From positions 5,663,092 through 5,727,091 of the forward strand of contig CM060466.1 in the NCBI GenBank assembly GCA_030544235.1: 64,000 bases of DNA, read 5' to 3'. A model generated the notes under the pieces. It did no database searches and had not been told where the DNA came from. It was given only the letters and a program-made list of their open reading frames with translations. Positions 49,751-63,680 of the stretch are shown piece after piece; the first letter of the stretch is position 1; the number at the start of each line of letters is the position of its first letter. Source of the stretch: Lepturacanthus savala (taxonomy: Eukaryota > Chordata > Actinopteri > Scombriformes > Trichiuridae). A program made the position numbers and the translations under genes.

Positions 49751-52400
49751 AGTTGAATCATCAACACTTGGCCTTCTGTTTCCTTAATGCCATGATATAA
49801 TTGCTACAATCCTTTGGCCGGAAAGGCTCCATGAGTTAGCTATAACGTTAGCATTAGCGTTAGCATTTGCGTTAGCATTAGCATTAACGTTAGGATTAGC
49901 GTTAGCATAGAACATTGTCATAAGTTGAATCATCAACACTTGGCCTTCTGTTTCCTTAATGCCATGATATAATTGCTAAAATCCTTTGTCTGGAAAGGCT
50001 CCATGAGTTAGCTTTAATGTTAGCATTAGCGTTAGCATTAGCATTAACGTTAGCATTAGCGTTAGCATTAGCATTAACGTTATCAGAAGTTGAATCATCA
50101 ACACTTGGCCTTCTGTTTCCTTAATGCCATGATATAATTGCTAAAATCCTTTGGCTGGAAAGTCTCCATGCATTAGCTTTAATGTTAGCATTAACGTTAG
50201 CATTTGCGTTAGCATTAGCATTAACGTTAGCATTAGCGTTAGCATAGAAAATTATCAGAAGTTCTATAATCATCAATACATGGCCTTCTGTTTCCTTAAT
50301 ACCATGATATAATCGTTAAAATCCTTTGTCTGGAAAGGCTCCATGAGTTAGCTTTAATGTTAGCATTAGCATTTGCGTTATCATTAGCATTAACGTTAGC
50401 ATTAGCGTTAGCATAGAAAATTGTCAGAAGTTCTATAATCATCAATACTTGGCCTTCTGTTTCCTTAATACCATGATATAATTGCTAAAATCCTTTGGCT
50501 GGAAAGGCTCCATGCATTAGCTTTAATGTTAGCATTAACGTTAGCATTTGCATTACCATTAGCATTAACGTTAGCATTAGCGTTAGCATAGAAAATTATC
50601 AGAAGTTCTATAATCATCAATACTTGGCCTTCTGTTTCCTTAATGCCATGATATAATTGCTAAAATCCTTTGTCTGGAAAGGCTCCATGAGTTAGCTTTA
50701 ATGTTAGCATTAGCGTTAGCATTAGCATTAACGTTAGCATTAGCGTTAGCATTAGCATTAACGTTATCAGAAGTTGAATCATCAACACTTGGCCTTCTGT
50801 TTCCTTAATGCCATGATATAATTGCTAAAATCCTTTGGCTGGAAAGTCTCCATGCATTAGCTTTAATGTTAGCATTAACGTTAGCATTTGCGTTAGCATT
50901 AGCATTAACGTTAGCATTAGCGTTAGCATAGAAAATTATCAGAAGTTCTATAATCATCAATACATGGCCTTCTGTTTCCTTAATACCATGATATAATCGT
51001 TAAAATCCTTTGTCTGGAAAGGCTCCATGAGTTAGCTTTAATGTTAGCATTAGCATTTGCGTTATCATTAGCATTAACGTTAGCATTAGCGTTAGCATAG
51101 AAAATTGTCAGAAGTTCTATAATCATCAATACTTGGCCTTCTGTTTCCTTAATACCATGATATAATTGCTAAAATCCTTTGGCTGGAAAGGCTCCATGCA
51201 TTAGCTTTAATGTTAGCATTAACGTTAGCATTTGCATTACCATTAGCATTAACGTTAGCATTAGCGTTAGCATAGAAAATTATCAGAAGTTCTATAATCA
51301 TCAATACTTGGCCTTCTGTTTCCTTAATGCCATGATATAATTGCTAAAATCCTTTGTCTGGAAAGGCTCCATGAGTTAGCTTTAATGTTAGCATTAGCGT
51401 TAGCATTAGCATTAACGTTAGCATTAGCGTTAGCATTAGCATTAACGTTATTAGAAGTTGAATCATCAACACTTGGCCTTCTGTTTCCTTAATGCCATGA
51501 TATAATTGCTAAAATCCTTTGGCTGGAAAGTCTCCATGCATTAGCTTTAATGTTAGCATTAACGTTAGCATTTGCGTTAGCATTAGCATTAACGTTAGCA
51601 TTAGCGTTAGCATAGAAAATTATCAGAAGTTCTATAATCATCAATACATGGCCTTCTGTTTCCTTAATACCATGATATAATCGTTAAAATCCTTTGTCTG
51701 GAAAGGCTCCATGAGTTAGCTTTAATGTTAGCATTAGCATTTGCGTAATCATTAGCATTAACGTTAGCATTAGCGTTAGCATAGAAAATTGTCAGAAGTT
51801 CTATAATCATCAATACTTGGCCTTCTGTTTCCTTAATACCATGATATAATTGCTAAAATCCTTTGGCTGGAAAGGCTTCATGAGTTAGTGATTTCGTTAG
51901 CATTAGCGTTAGCATTAGCGTTAGCATTAGCATTAACGTTAGCATTAGCGTTAGCATAGAACATTGTCATAAGTTGAATCATCAACACTTGGCCTTCTGT
52001 TTCCTTAATACCATGATATAATTGCTAAAATCCTTTGGCTGGAAAGTCTCCATGCATTAGCTTTAATGTTAGCATTAACGTTAGCATTTGCATTACCATT
52101 AGCATTAACGTTAGCATTAGCGTTAGCATAGAAAATTATCAGAAGTTCTATAATCATCAATACTTGGCCTTCTGTTTCCCTAATACCATGATATAATTGC
52201 TAAAATCCTTTGGCCGGAAAGGCTCCATGCGTTAGATTTAATGTTAGCATTAGCGTTAGCATTTGCGTTAGCATTAGCATTAACGTTAGCATTAGCGTTA
52301 GCATAGAACATTGTCAAAGTTGAATCATCAACACTTGGCCTTCTGTTTCCTTAATACCATGATATAATTGTTAAAATCCTTTGGCCGGAAAGGCTCCATG
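49751..52400. repeat. First copy of 3580-bp-offset duplication
   Basis: This segment matches 53,331-55,980 at an offset of 3580 bp, including the 684-bp repeats and the GGCTTCATG unit (51,874/55,454). It starts at AGTTGAATC after different junctions (GTCAA versus ATCAGA) and ends where ATGCGTTAGATTT differs from ATGAGTTAGCCAT. Just upstream, 48,591-49,395 matches 52,181-52,985 at a slightly different offset (3590 bp), with a different set of two or three monomers in between. The duplication was therefore followed by unit replacement. Confidence 0.9.
49935..51876. repeat. 684-bp tetrameric higher-order repeat, about 2.8 copies
   Basis: The marker GTTATC (or GTAATC) lies at 50,377, 51,061 and 51,745, exactly 684 bp apart. 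The four-unit order is TTTGTCTGG with TTAACGTTATCAG; GTCTCCATGCATTAG with CATGGCC; TTTGTCTGG with GTTATCATT; and GGCTCCATGCATTAG with GCATTACC. The run ends at 51,877 where GGCTCCATGCATTAG becomes GGCTTCATGAGTTAG. A shorter run of the same tetramer lies at about 45.1-46.4 kb (GTTATC at 45,591 and 46,275). Confidence 0.92.
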
Positions 52401-53330
52401 CGTTAGATTTAATGTTAGCATTAACGTTAGCATTTGCATTACCATTAGCATTAACGTTAGCATTAGCGTTAGCATAGAAAATTATCAGAAGTTCTATAAT
52501 CATCAATACTTGGCCTTCTGTTTCCCTAATACCATGATATAATTGCTAAAATCCTTTGGCCGGAAAGGCTCCATGCGTTAGATTTAATGTTAGCATTAGC
52601 GTTAGCATTTGCGTTAGCATTAGCATTAACGTTAGCATTAGCGTTAGCATAGAACATTGTCAAAGTTGAATCATCAACACTTGGCCTTCTGTTTCCTTAA
52701 TACCATGATATAATTGTTGAAATCCTTTGGCCGGAAAGGCTCCATGAGTTAGCCATAACGTTAGCATTAGCGTTAGCATTAGCATTAACGTTAGCATTAA
52801 CGTTAGCATTAGCGTTAGCATAGAACATTATCAGAAGTTGAATCATCAACACCGGGCCTTCTGTTGCCTTAATGCCATGATATAATCACTAAAATCCTTT
52901 GGCTGGAAAGGCTCCATTAGTGAGCTCTAATGTTAGCATTAGCGTTAGCATTAGCATTAACGTTAGCATTAGCGTTAGCATAGAAAATTATCAGAAGTTC
53001 TATAATCATCAATACTTGGCCTTCTGTTTCCCTAATACCATGATATAATTGCTAAAATCCTTTGGCCGGAAAGGCTCCATGCGTTAGATTTAATGTTAGC
53101 ATTAGCGTTAGCATTAGCATTAACGTTAGCATTAGCGTTAGCATAGAACATTATCAGAAGTTGAATCATCAACACTTGGCCTTCTGTTTCCTTAATGCCA
53201 TGATATAATTGCTAAAATCCTTTGGCTGGAAAGGCTCCATGAGTTAGTGATTTCGTTAGCTTTAGCGTTAGCATTAGCGTTAGCATTAGCATTAACGTTA
53301 GCATTAGCGTTAGCATAGAACATTATCAGA

Positions 53331-55980
53331 AGTTGAATCATCAACACTTGGCCTTCTGTTTCCTTAATGCCATGATATAATTGCTACAATCCTTTGGCCG
53401 GAAAGGCTCCATGAGTTAGCTATAACGTTAGCATTAGCGTTAGCATTTGCGTTAGCATTAGCATTAACGTTAGGATTAGCGTTAGCATAGAACATTGTCA
53501 TAAGTTGAATCATCAACACTTGGCCTTCTGTTTCCTTAATGCCATGATATAATTGCTAAAATCCTTTGTCTGGAAAGGCTCCATGAGTTAGCTTTAATGT
53601 TAGCATTAGCGTTAGCATTAGCATTAACGTTAGCATTAGCGTTAGCATTAGCATTAACGTTATCAGAAGTTGAATCATCAACACTTGGCCTTCTGTTTCC
53701 TTAATGCCATGATATAATTGCTAAAATCCTTTGGCTGGAAAGTCTCCATGCATTAGCTTTAATGTTAGCATTAACGTTAGCATTTGCGTTAGCATTAGCA
53801 TTAACGTTAGCATTAGCGTTAGCATAGAAAATTATCAGAAGTTCTATAATCATCAATACATGGCCTTCTGTTTCCTTAATACCATGATATAATCGTTAAA
53901 ATCCTTTGTCTGGAAAGGCTCCATGAGTTAGCTTTAATGTTAGCATTAGCATTTGCGTTATCATTAGCATTAACGTTAGCATTGGCGTTAGCATAGAAAA
54001 TTGTCAGAAGTTCTATAATCATCAATACTTGGCCTTCTGTTTCCTTAATACCATGATATAATTGCTAAAATCCTTTGGCTGGAAAGGCTCCATGCATTAG
54101 CTTTAATGTTAGCATTAACGTTAGCATTTGCATTACCATTAGCATTAACGTTAGCATTAGCGTTAGCATAGAAAATTATCAGAAGTTCTATAATCATCAA
54201 TACTTGGCCTTCTGTTTCCTTAATGCCATGATATAATTGCTAAAATCCTTTGTCTGGAAAGGCTCCATGAGTTAGCTTTAATGTTAGCATTAGCGTTAGC
54301 ATTAGCATTAACGTTAGCATTAGCGTTAGCATTAGCATTAACGTTATCAGAAGTTGAATCATCAACACTTGGCCTTCTGTTTCCTTAATGCCATGATATA
54401 ATTGCTAAAATCCTTTGGCTGGAAAGTCTCCATGCATTAGCTTTAATGTTAGCATTAACGTTAGCATTTGCGTTAGCATTAGCATTAACGTTAGCATTAG
54501 CGTTAGCATAGAAAATTATCAGAAGTTCTATAATCATCAATACATGGCCTTCTGTTTCCTTAATACCATGATATAATCGTTAAAATCCTTTGTCTGGAAA
54601 GGCTCCATGAGTTAGCTTTAATGTTAGCATTAGCATTTGCGTTATCATTAGCATTAACGTTAGCATTAGCGTTAGCATAGAAAATTGTCAGAAGTTCTAT
54701 AATCATCAATACTTGGCCTTCTGTTTCCTTAATACCATGATATAATTGCTAAAATCCTTTGGCTGGAAAGGCTCCATGCATTAGCTTTAATGTTAGCATT
54801 AACGTTAGCATTTGCATTACCATTAGCATTAACGTTAGCATTAGCGTTAGCATAGAAAATTATCAGAAGTTCTATAATCATCAATACTTGGCCTTCTGTT
54901 TCCTTAATGCCATGATATAATTGCTAAAATCCTTTGTCTGGAAAGGCTCCATGAGTTAGCTTTAATGTTAGCATTAGCGTTAGCATTAGCATTAACGTTA
55001 GCATTAGCGTTAGCATTAGCATTAACGTTATTAGAAGTTGAATCATCAACACTTGGCCTTCTGTTTCCTTAATGCCATGATATAATTGCTAAAATCCTTT
55101 GGCTGGAAAGTCTCCATGCATTAGCTTTAATGTTAGCATTAACGTTAGCATTTGCGTTAGCATTAGCATTAACGTTAGCATTAGCGTTAGCATAGAAAAT
55201 TATCAGAAGTTCTATAATCATCAATACATGGCCTTCTGTTTCCTTAATACCATGATATAATCGTTAAAATCCTTTGTCTGGAAAGGCTCCATGAGTTAGC
55301 TTTAATGTTAGCATTAGCATTTGCGTTATCATTAGCATTAACGTTAGCATTAGCGTTAGCATAGAAAATTGTCAGAAGTTCTATAATCATCAATACTTGG
55401 CCTTCTGTTTCCTTAATACCATGATATAATTGCTAAAATCCTTTGGCTGGAAAGGCTTCATGAGTTAGTGATTTCGTTAGCATTAGCGTTAGCATTAGCG
55501 TTAGCATTAGCATTAACGTTAGCATTAGCGTTAGCATAGAACATTGTCATAAGTTGAATCATCAACACTTGGCCTTCTGTTTCCTTAATACCATGATATA
55601 ATTGCTAAAATCCTTTGGCTGGAAAGTCTCCATGCATTAGCTTTAATGTTAGCATTAACGTTAGCATTTGCATTACCATTAGCATTAACGTTAGCATTAG
55701 CGTTAGCATAGAAAATTATCAGAAGTTCTATAATCATCAATACTTGGCCTTCTGTTTCCCTAATACCATGATATAATTGCTAAAATCCTTTGGCCGGAAA
55801 GGCTCCATCCGTTAGATTTAATGTTAGCATTAGCGTTAGCATTTGCGTTAGCATTAGCATTAACGTTAGCATTAGCGTTAGCATAGAACATTGTCAAAGT
55901 TGAATCATCAACACTTGGCCTTCTGTTTCCTTAATACCATGATATAATTGTTAAAATCCTTTGGCCGGAAAGGCTCCATG
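53331..55980. repeat. Second copy of 3580-bp-offset duplication
   Basis: This is the counterpart of 49,751-52,400. A private base change is visible at 55,809 (GGCTCCATCCG instead of GGCTCCATGCG). After 55,980 the sequence continues with GCCATAACG and GTTATCATT units and then repeats the GGCTTCATG block again near 56,313, a 859-bp spacing from 55,454. Confidence 0.88.
53515..55456. repeat. Second run of the 684-bp tetrameric repeat
   Basis: GTTATC markers lie at 53,957, 54,641 and 55,325, again 684 bp apart. This run is the 49,935-51,876 block moved by 3580 bp. The rare GTTATTAGAAG variant is present in both (51,447 and 55,027). The GTAATC change at 51,745 and a TTGGCG hexamer near 53,982 are private to one run each. 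Confidence 0.92.
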
Positions 55981-58900
55981 AGTTAGCCATAACGTTAGCA
56001 TTAGCGTTAGCATTAGCATTAACGTTAGCATTAACGTTAGCATTAGCGTTAGCATAGAACATTATCAGAAGTTGAATCATCAACACCTGGCCTTCTGTTT
56101 CCTTAATACCATGATATAATCGTTAAAATCCTTTGTCTGGAAAGGCTCCATGAGTTAGCTTTAATGTTAGCATTAGCATTTGCGTTATCATTAGCATTAA
56201 CGTTAGCATTAGCGTTAGCATAGAAAATTGTCAGAAGTTCTATAATCATCAATACTTGGCCTTCTGTTTCCTTAATACCATGATATAATTGCTAAAATCC
56301 TTTGGCTGGAAAGGCTTCATGAGTTAGTGATTTCGTTAGCATTAGCGTTAGCATTAGCGTTAGCATTAGCATTAACGTTAGCATTAGCGTTAGCATAGAA
56401 CATTGTCATAAGTTGAATCATCAACACTTGGCCTTCTGTTTCCTTAATACCATGATATAATTGCTAAAATCCTTTGGCTGGAAAGTCTCCATGCATTAGC
56501 TTTAATGTTAGCATTAACGTTAGCATTTGCATTACCATTAGCATTAACGTTAGCATTAGCGTTAGCATAGAAAATTATCAGAAGTTCTATAATCATCAAT
56601 ACTTGGCCTTCTGTTTCCCTAATACCATGATATAATTGCTAAAATCCTTTGGCCGGAAAGGCTCCATGCGTTAGATTTAATGTTAGCATTAGCGTTAGCA
56701 TTTGCGTTAGCATTAGCATTAACGTTAGCATTAGCGTTAGCATAGAACATTGTCAAAGTTGAATCATCAACACTTGGCCTTCTGTTTCCTTAATACCATG
56801 ATATAATTGTTAAAATCCTTTGGCCGGAAAGGCTCCATGAGTTAGCCATAACGTTAGCATTAGCGTTAGCATTAGCATTAACGTTAGCATTAACGTTAGC
56901 ATTAGCGTTAGCATAGAACATTATCAGAAGTTGAATCATCAACACCTGGCCTTCTGTTGCCTTAATGCCATGATATAATCACTAAAATCCTTTGGCTGGA
57001 AAGGCTCCATTAGTGAGCTCTAATGTTAGCATTAGCGTTAGCATTAGCATTAACGTTAGCATTAGCGTTAGCATAGAAAATTATCAGAAGTTCTATAATC
57101 ATCAATACTTGGCCTTCTGTTTCCCTAATACCATGATATAATTGCTAAAATCCTTTGGCCGGAAAGGCTCCATGCGTTAGATTTAATGTTAGCATTAGCG
57201 TTAGCATTTGCGTTAGCATTAGCATTAACGTTAGCATTAGCGTTAGCATAGAACATTGTCAAAGTTGAATCATCAACACTTGGCCTTCTGTTTCCTTAAT
57301 ACCATGATATAATTGTTAAAATCCTTTGGCCGGAAAGGCTCCATGCGTTAGATTTAATGTTAGCATTAACGTTAGCATTTGCATTACCATTAGCATTAAC
57401 GTTAGCATTAGCGTTAGCATAGAAAATTATCAGAAGTTCTATAATCATCAATACTTGGCCTTCTGTTTCCCTAATACCATGATATAATTGCTAAAATCCT
57501 TTGGCCGGAAAGGCTCCATGCGTTAGATTTAATGTTAGCATTAGCGTTAGCATTTGCGTTAGCATTAGCATTAACGTTAGCATTAGCGTTAGCATAGAAC
57601 ATTGTCAAAGTTGAATCATCAACACTTGGCCTTCTGTTTCCTTAATACCATGATATAATTGTTGAAATCCTTTGGCCGGAAAGGCTCCATGAGTTAGCCA
57701 TAACGTTAGCATTAGCGTTAGCATTAGCATTAACGTTAGCATTAACGTTAGCATTAGCGTTAGCATAGAACATTATCAGAAGTTGAATCATCAACACCGG
57801 GCCTTCTGTTGCCTTAATGCCATGATATAATCACTAAAATCCTTTGGCTGGAAAGGCTCCATTAGTGAGCTCTAATGTTAGCATTAGCGTTAGCATTAGC
57901 ATTAACGTTAGCATTAGCGTTAGCATAGAAAATTATCAGAAGTTCTATAATCATCAATACTTGGCCTTCTGTTTCCCTAATACCATGATATAATTGCTAA
58001 AATCCTTTGGCCGGAAAGGCTCCATGCGTTAGATTTAATGTTAGCATTAGCGTTAGCATTAGCATTAACGTTAGCATTAGCGTTAGCATAGAACATTATC
58101 AGAAGTTGAATCATCAACACTTGGCCTTCTGTTTCCTTAATGCCATGATATAATTGCTACAATCCTTTGGCCGGAAAGGCTCCATGAGTTAGCTATAACG
58201 TTAGCATTAGCGTTAGCATTTGCGTTAGCATTAGCATTAACGTTAGGATTAGCGTTAGCATAGAACATTGTCATAAGTTGAATCATCAACACTTGGCCTT
58301 CTGTTTCCTTAATGCCATGATATAATTGCTAAAATCCTTTGTCTGGAAAGGCTCCATGAGTTAGCTTTAATGTTAGCATTAGCGTTAGCATTAGCATTAA
58401 CGTTAGCATTAGCATTAACGTTATCAGAAGTTGAATCATCAACACTTGGCCTTCTGTTTCCTTAATGCCATGATATAATTGCTAAAATCCTTTGGCTGGA
58501 AAGTCTCCATGCATTAGCTTTAATGTTAGCATTAACGTTAGCATTTGCGTTAGCATTAGCATTAACGTTAGCATTAGCGTTAGCATAGAAAATTATCAGA
58601 AGTTCTATAATCATCAATACATGGCCTTCTGTTTCCTTAATACCATGATATAATCGTTAAAATCCTTTGTCTGGAAAGGCTCCATGAGTTAGCTTTAATG
58701 TTAGCATTAGCATTTGCGTTATCATTAGCATTAACGTTAGCATTAGCGTTAGCACAGAAAATTGTCAGAAGTTCTATAATCATCAATACTTGGCCTTCTG
58801 TTTCCTTAATACCATGATATAATTGCTAAAATCCTTTGGCTGGAAAGGCTTCATGAGTTAGTGATTTCGTTAGCATTAGCGTTAGCATTAGCGTTAGCAT

Positions 58901-59659
58901 TAGCATTAACGTTAGCATTAGCGTTAGCATAGAACATTGTCATAAGTTGAATCATCAACACTTGGCCTTCTGTTTCCTTAATGCCATGATATAATTGTTA
59001 AAATCCTTTGGCCGGAAAGGCTCCATGAGTTAGCTATAACGTTAGCATTAGCGTTAGCATTTGCGTTAGCATTAGCATTAACGTTAGGATTAGCGTTAGC
59101 ATAGAACATTGTCATAAGTTGAATCATCAACACTTGGCCTTCTGTTTCCTTAATGCCATGATATAATTGCTAAAATCCTTTGGCTGGAAAGTCTCCATGC
59201 ATTAGCTTTAATGTTAGCATTAACGTTAGCATTTGCGTTAGCATTAGCATTAACGTTAGCATTAGCGTTAGCATAGAAAATTATCAGAAGTTGAATCATC
59301 AACACTTGGCCTTCTGTTTCCTTAAGGCCATGATATAATTGCTACAATCCTTTGGCCGGAAAGGCTCCATGCGTTAGATGTAATGTTAGCATTAGCGTTA
59401 GCATTTGCGTTAGCATTAGCATTAACGTTAGCATTAGCGTTAGCATAGAACATTGTCATAAGTTGAATCATCAACACTTGGCCTTCTGTTTCCTTAATGC
59501 CATGATATAATTGTTAAAATCCTTTGGCCGGAAAGGCTCCATGAGTTAGCTATAACGTTAGCATTAGCGTTAGCATTTGCGTTAGCATTAGTATTAACGT
59601 TAGGATTAGCGTTAGCATAGAACATTGTCATAAGTTGAATCATCAACACTTGGCCTTCT

Positions 59660-62600
59660 GTTTCCTTAATACCATGATATAATCGTTAAAATCCTTTGTC
59701 TGGAAAGGCTCCATGAGTTAGCTTTAATGTTAGCATTAGCATTTGCGTTAGCATTAGCATTAACGTTAGCATTAGCGTTAGCATAGAAAATTGTCAGAAG
59801 TTCTATAATCATCAATACTTGGCCTTCTGTTTCCTTAATACCATGATATAATTGCTAAAATCCTTTGGCTGGAAAGTCTCCATGCATTAGCTTTAATGTT
59901 AGCATTAACGTTAGCATTTGCATTACCATTAGCATTAACGTTAGCATTAGCGTTAGCATAGAAAATTATCAGAAGTTCTATAATCATCAATACTTGGCCT
60001 TCTGTTTCCCTAATACCATGATATAATTGCTAAAATCCTTTGGCCGGAAAGGCTCCATGCGTTAGATTTAATGTTAGCATTAGCGTTAGCATTTGCGTTA
60101 GCATTAGCATTAACGTTAGCATTAGCGTTAGCATAGAACATTGTCAAAGTTGAATCATCAACACTTGGCCTTCTGTTTCCTTAATACCATGATATAATTG
60201 TTAAAATCCTTTGGCCGGAAAGGCTCCATGAGTTAGCCATAACGTTAGCATTAGCGTTAGCATTAGCATTAACGTTAGCATTAACGTTAGCATTAGCGTT
60301 AGCATAGAACATTATCAGAAGTTGAATCATCAACACCTGGCCTTCTGTTGCCTTAATGCCATGATATAATCACTAAAATCCTTTGGCTGGAAAGGCTCCA
60401 TTAGTGAGCTCTAATGTTAGCATTAGCGTTAGCATTAGCATTAACGTTAGCATTACCGTTAGCATAGAAAATTATCAGAAGTTCTATAATCATCAATACT
60501 TGGCCTTCTGTTTCCCTAATACCATGATATAATTGCTAAAATCCTTTGGCCGGAAAGGCTCCATGCGTTAGATTTAACACTTGGCCTTCTGTTTCCTTAA
60601 TGCCATGATATAATTGCTAAAATCCTTTGGCTGGAAAGGCTCCATGAGTTAGTGATTTCGTTAGCATTAGCGTTAGCATTAACGTTAGCATTAACGTTAG
60701 CATAGAACATTATCAGAAGTTGAATCATCAACACCTGGCCTTCTGTTGCCTTAATGCCATGATATAATCACTAAAATCCTTTGGCTGGAAAGGCTCCATG
60801 AGTTAGTGATTTCGTTAGCATTAGCGTTAGCATTAGCGTTAGCATTAGCATTAACGTTAGCATTAGCGTTAGCATAGAACATTATCAGAAGTTGAATCAT
60901 CAACACTTGGCCTTCTGTTTCCTTAATGCCATGATATAATTGCTACAATCCTTTGGCCGGAAAGGCTCCATGCGTTAGATGTAATGTTAGCATTAGCGTT
61001 AGCATTTGCGTTAGCATTAGCATTAACGTTAGCATTAGCGTTAGCATAGAACATTGTCATAAGTTGAATCATCAACACTTGGCCTTCTGTTTCCTTAATG
61101 CCATGATATAATTGTTAAAATCCTTTGGCCGGAAAGGCTCCATGAGTTAGCTATAACGTTAGCATTAGCGTTAGCATTTGCGTTAGCATTAGCATTTGCG
61201 TTAGCATTAGCATTAACGTTAGGATTAGCGTTAGCATAGAACATTGTCATAAGTTGAATCATCAACACTTGGCCTTCTGTTTCCTTAATGCCATGATATA
61301 ATTGCTAAAATCCTTTGTCTGGAAAGGCTCCATGAGTTAGCTTTAATGTTAGCATTAGTGTTAGCATTAGCATTAACGTTAGCAGAAGTTGAATCATCAA
61401 CACTTGGCCTTCTGTTTCCTTAATGCCATGATATAATTGCTAAAATCCTTTGGCTGGAAAGGCTCCATGAGTTAGCTTTAATGTTAGCATTAGCGTTAGC
61501 ATTAGCATTAACGTTAGCATTAGCGTTAGCATTAGCATTAACGTTATCAGAAGTTGAATCATCAACACTTGGCCTTCTGTTTCCTTAATGCCATGATATT
61601 GTTAAAATCCTTTGGCCGGAAAGGCTCCATGAGTTAGCTATAACGTTAGCATTAGCGTTAGCATTTGCGTTAGCATTAGCATTAACGTTAGGATTAGCGT
61701 TAGCATAGAACATTGTCATAAGTTGAATCATCAACACTTGGCCTTCTGTTTCCTTAATGCCATGATATTGTTAAAATCCTTTGGCCGGAAAGGCTCCATG
61801 AGTTAGCTATAACGTTAGCATTAGCGTTAGCATTTGCGTTAGCATTAGCATTAACGTTAGGATTAGCGTTAGCATAGAACATTGTCATAAGTTGAATCAT
61901 CAACACTTGGCCTTCTGTTTCCTTAATACCATGATATAATCGTTAAAATCCTTTGTCTGGAAAGGCTCCATGAGTTAGCTTTAATGTTAGCATTAGCATT
62001 TGCGTTAGCATTAGCATTAACGTTAGCATTAGCGTTAGCATAGAAAATTGTCAGAAGTTCTATAATCATCAATACTTGGCCTTCTGTTTCCCTAATACCA
62101 TGATATAATTGCTAAAATCCTTTGGCCGGAAAGGCTCCATGCGTTAGATTTAATGTTAGCATTAACGTTAGCATTTGCATTACCATTAGCATTAACGTTA
62201 GCATTAGCGTTAGCATAGAAAATTATCAGAAGTTCTATAATCATCAATACTTGGCCTTCTGTTTCCCTAATACCATGATATAATTGCTAAAATCCTTTGG
62301 CCGGAAAGGCTCCATGCGTTAGATTTAATGTTAGCATTAGCGTTAGCATTTGCGTTAGCATTAGCATTAACGTTAGCATTAGCGTTAGCATAGAACATTG
62401 TCAAAGTTGAATCATCAACACTTGGCCTTCTGTTTCCTTAATACCATGATATAATTGTTAAAATCCTTTGGCCGGAAAGGCTCCATGAGTTAGCCATAAC
62501 GTTAGCATTAGCGTTAGCATTAGCATTAACGTTAGCATTAACGTTAGCATTAGCGTTAGCATAGAACATTATCAGAAGTTGAATCATCAACACCTGGCCT

Positions 62601-63680
62601 TCTGTTGCCTTAATGCCATGATATAATCACTAAAATCCTTTGGCTGGAAAGGCTCCATTAGTGAGCTCTAATGTTAGCATTAGCGTTAGCATTAGCATTA
62701 ACGTTAGCATTACCGTTAGCATAGAAAATTATCAGAAGTTCTATAATCATCAATACTTGGCCTTCTGTTTCCCTAATACCATGATATAATTGCTAAAATC
62801 CTTTGGCCGGAAAGGCTCCATGCGTTAGATTTAACACTTGGCCTTCTGTTTCCTTAATGCCATGATATAATTGCTAAAATCCTTTGGCTGGAAAGGCTCC
62901 ATTAGTGAGCTCTAATGTTAGCATTAGCGTTAGCATTAGCATTAACGTTAGCATTAGCGTTAGCATAGAACATTATCAGAAGTTGAATCATCAACACTTG
63001 GCCTTCTGTTTCCTTAATGCCATGATATAATTGCTACAATCCTTTGGCCGGAAAGGCTCCATGCGTTAGATGTAATGTTAGCATTAGCGTTAGCATTTGC
63101 GTTAGCATTAGCATTAACGTTAGCATTAGCGTTAGCATAGAACATTGTCATAAGTTGAATCATCAACACTTGGCCTTCTGTTTCCTTAATGCCATGATAT
63201 AATTGTTAAAATCCTTTGGCCGGAAAGGCTCCATGAGTTAGCTATAACGTTAGCATTAGCGTTAGCATTTGCGTTAGCATTAGCATTTGCGTTAGCATTA
63301 GCATTAACGTTAGGATTAGCGTTAGCATAGAACATTGTCATAAGTTGAATCATCAACACTTGGCCTTCTGTTTCCTTAATGCCATGATATAATTGCTAAA
63401 ATCCTTTGTCTGGAAAGGCTCCATGAGTTAGCTTTAATGTTAGCATTAGTGTTAGCATTAGCATTAACGTTAGCAGAAGTTGAATCATCAACACTTGGCC
63501 TTCTGTTTCCTTAATGCCATGATATAATTGCTAAAATCCTTTGGCTGGAAAGGCTCCATGAGTTAGCTTTAATGTTAGCATTAGCATTAGCATTAGCATT
63601 AACGTTAGCATTAGCGTTAGCATTAGCATTAACGTTATCAGAAGTTGAATCATCAACACTTGGCCTTCTGTTTCCTTAAT
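59660..63680. repeat. Duplication with offset 2257 then 2091 bp
   Basis: About 59,665-60,640 matches 61,922-62,900 at 2257 bp: the rare CATTACCGTTAGC at 60,451/62,708 and the 81-bp truncated unit at 60,517/62,774. After one extra 166-bp unit in the first copy, the offset becomes 2091 bp: a doubled TTTGCG tract near 61,190/63,281 and TTAGTGTTAGC near 61,354/63,445. Similarity ends near 61,590/63,680, where the first copy enters GATATTGTT units. At least one unit inside differs in subfamily (GTCTCC versus GCGTTAG near 59,880/62,137), so the copies are mosaic. Confidence 0.86.
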
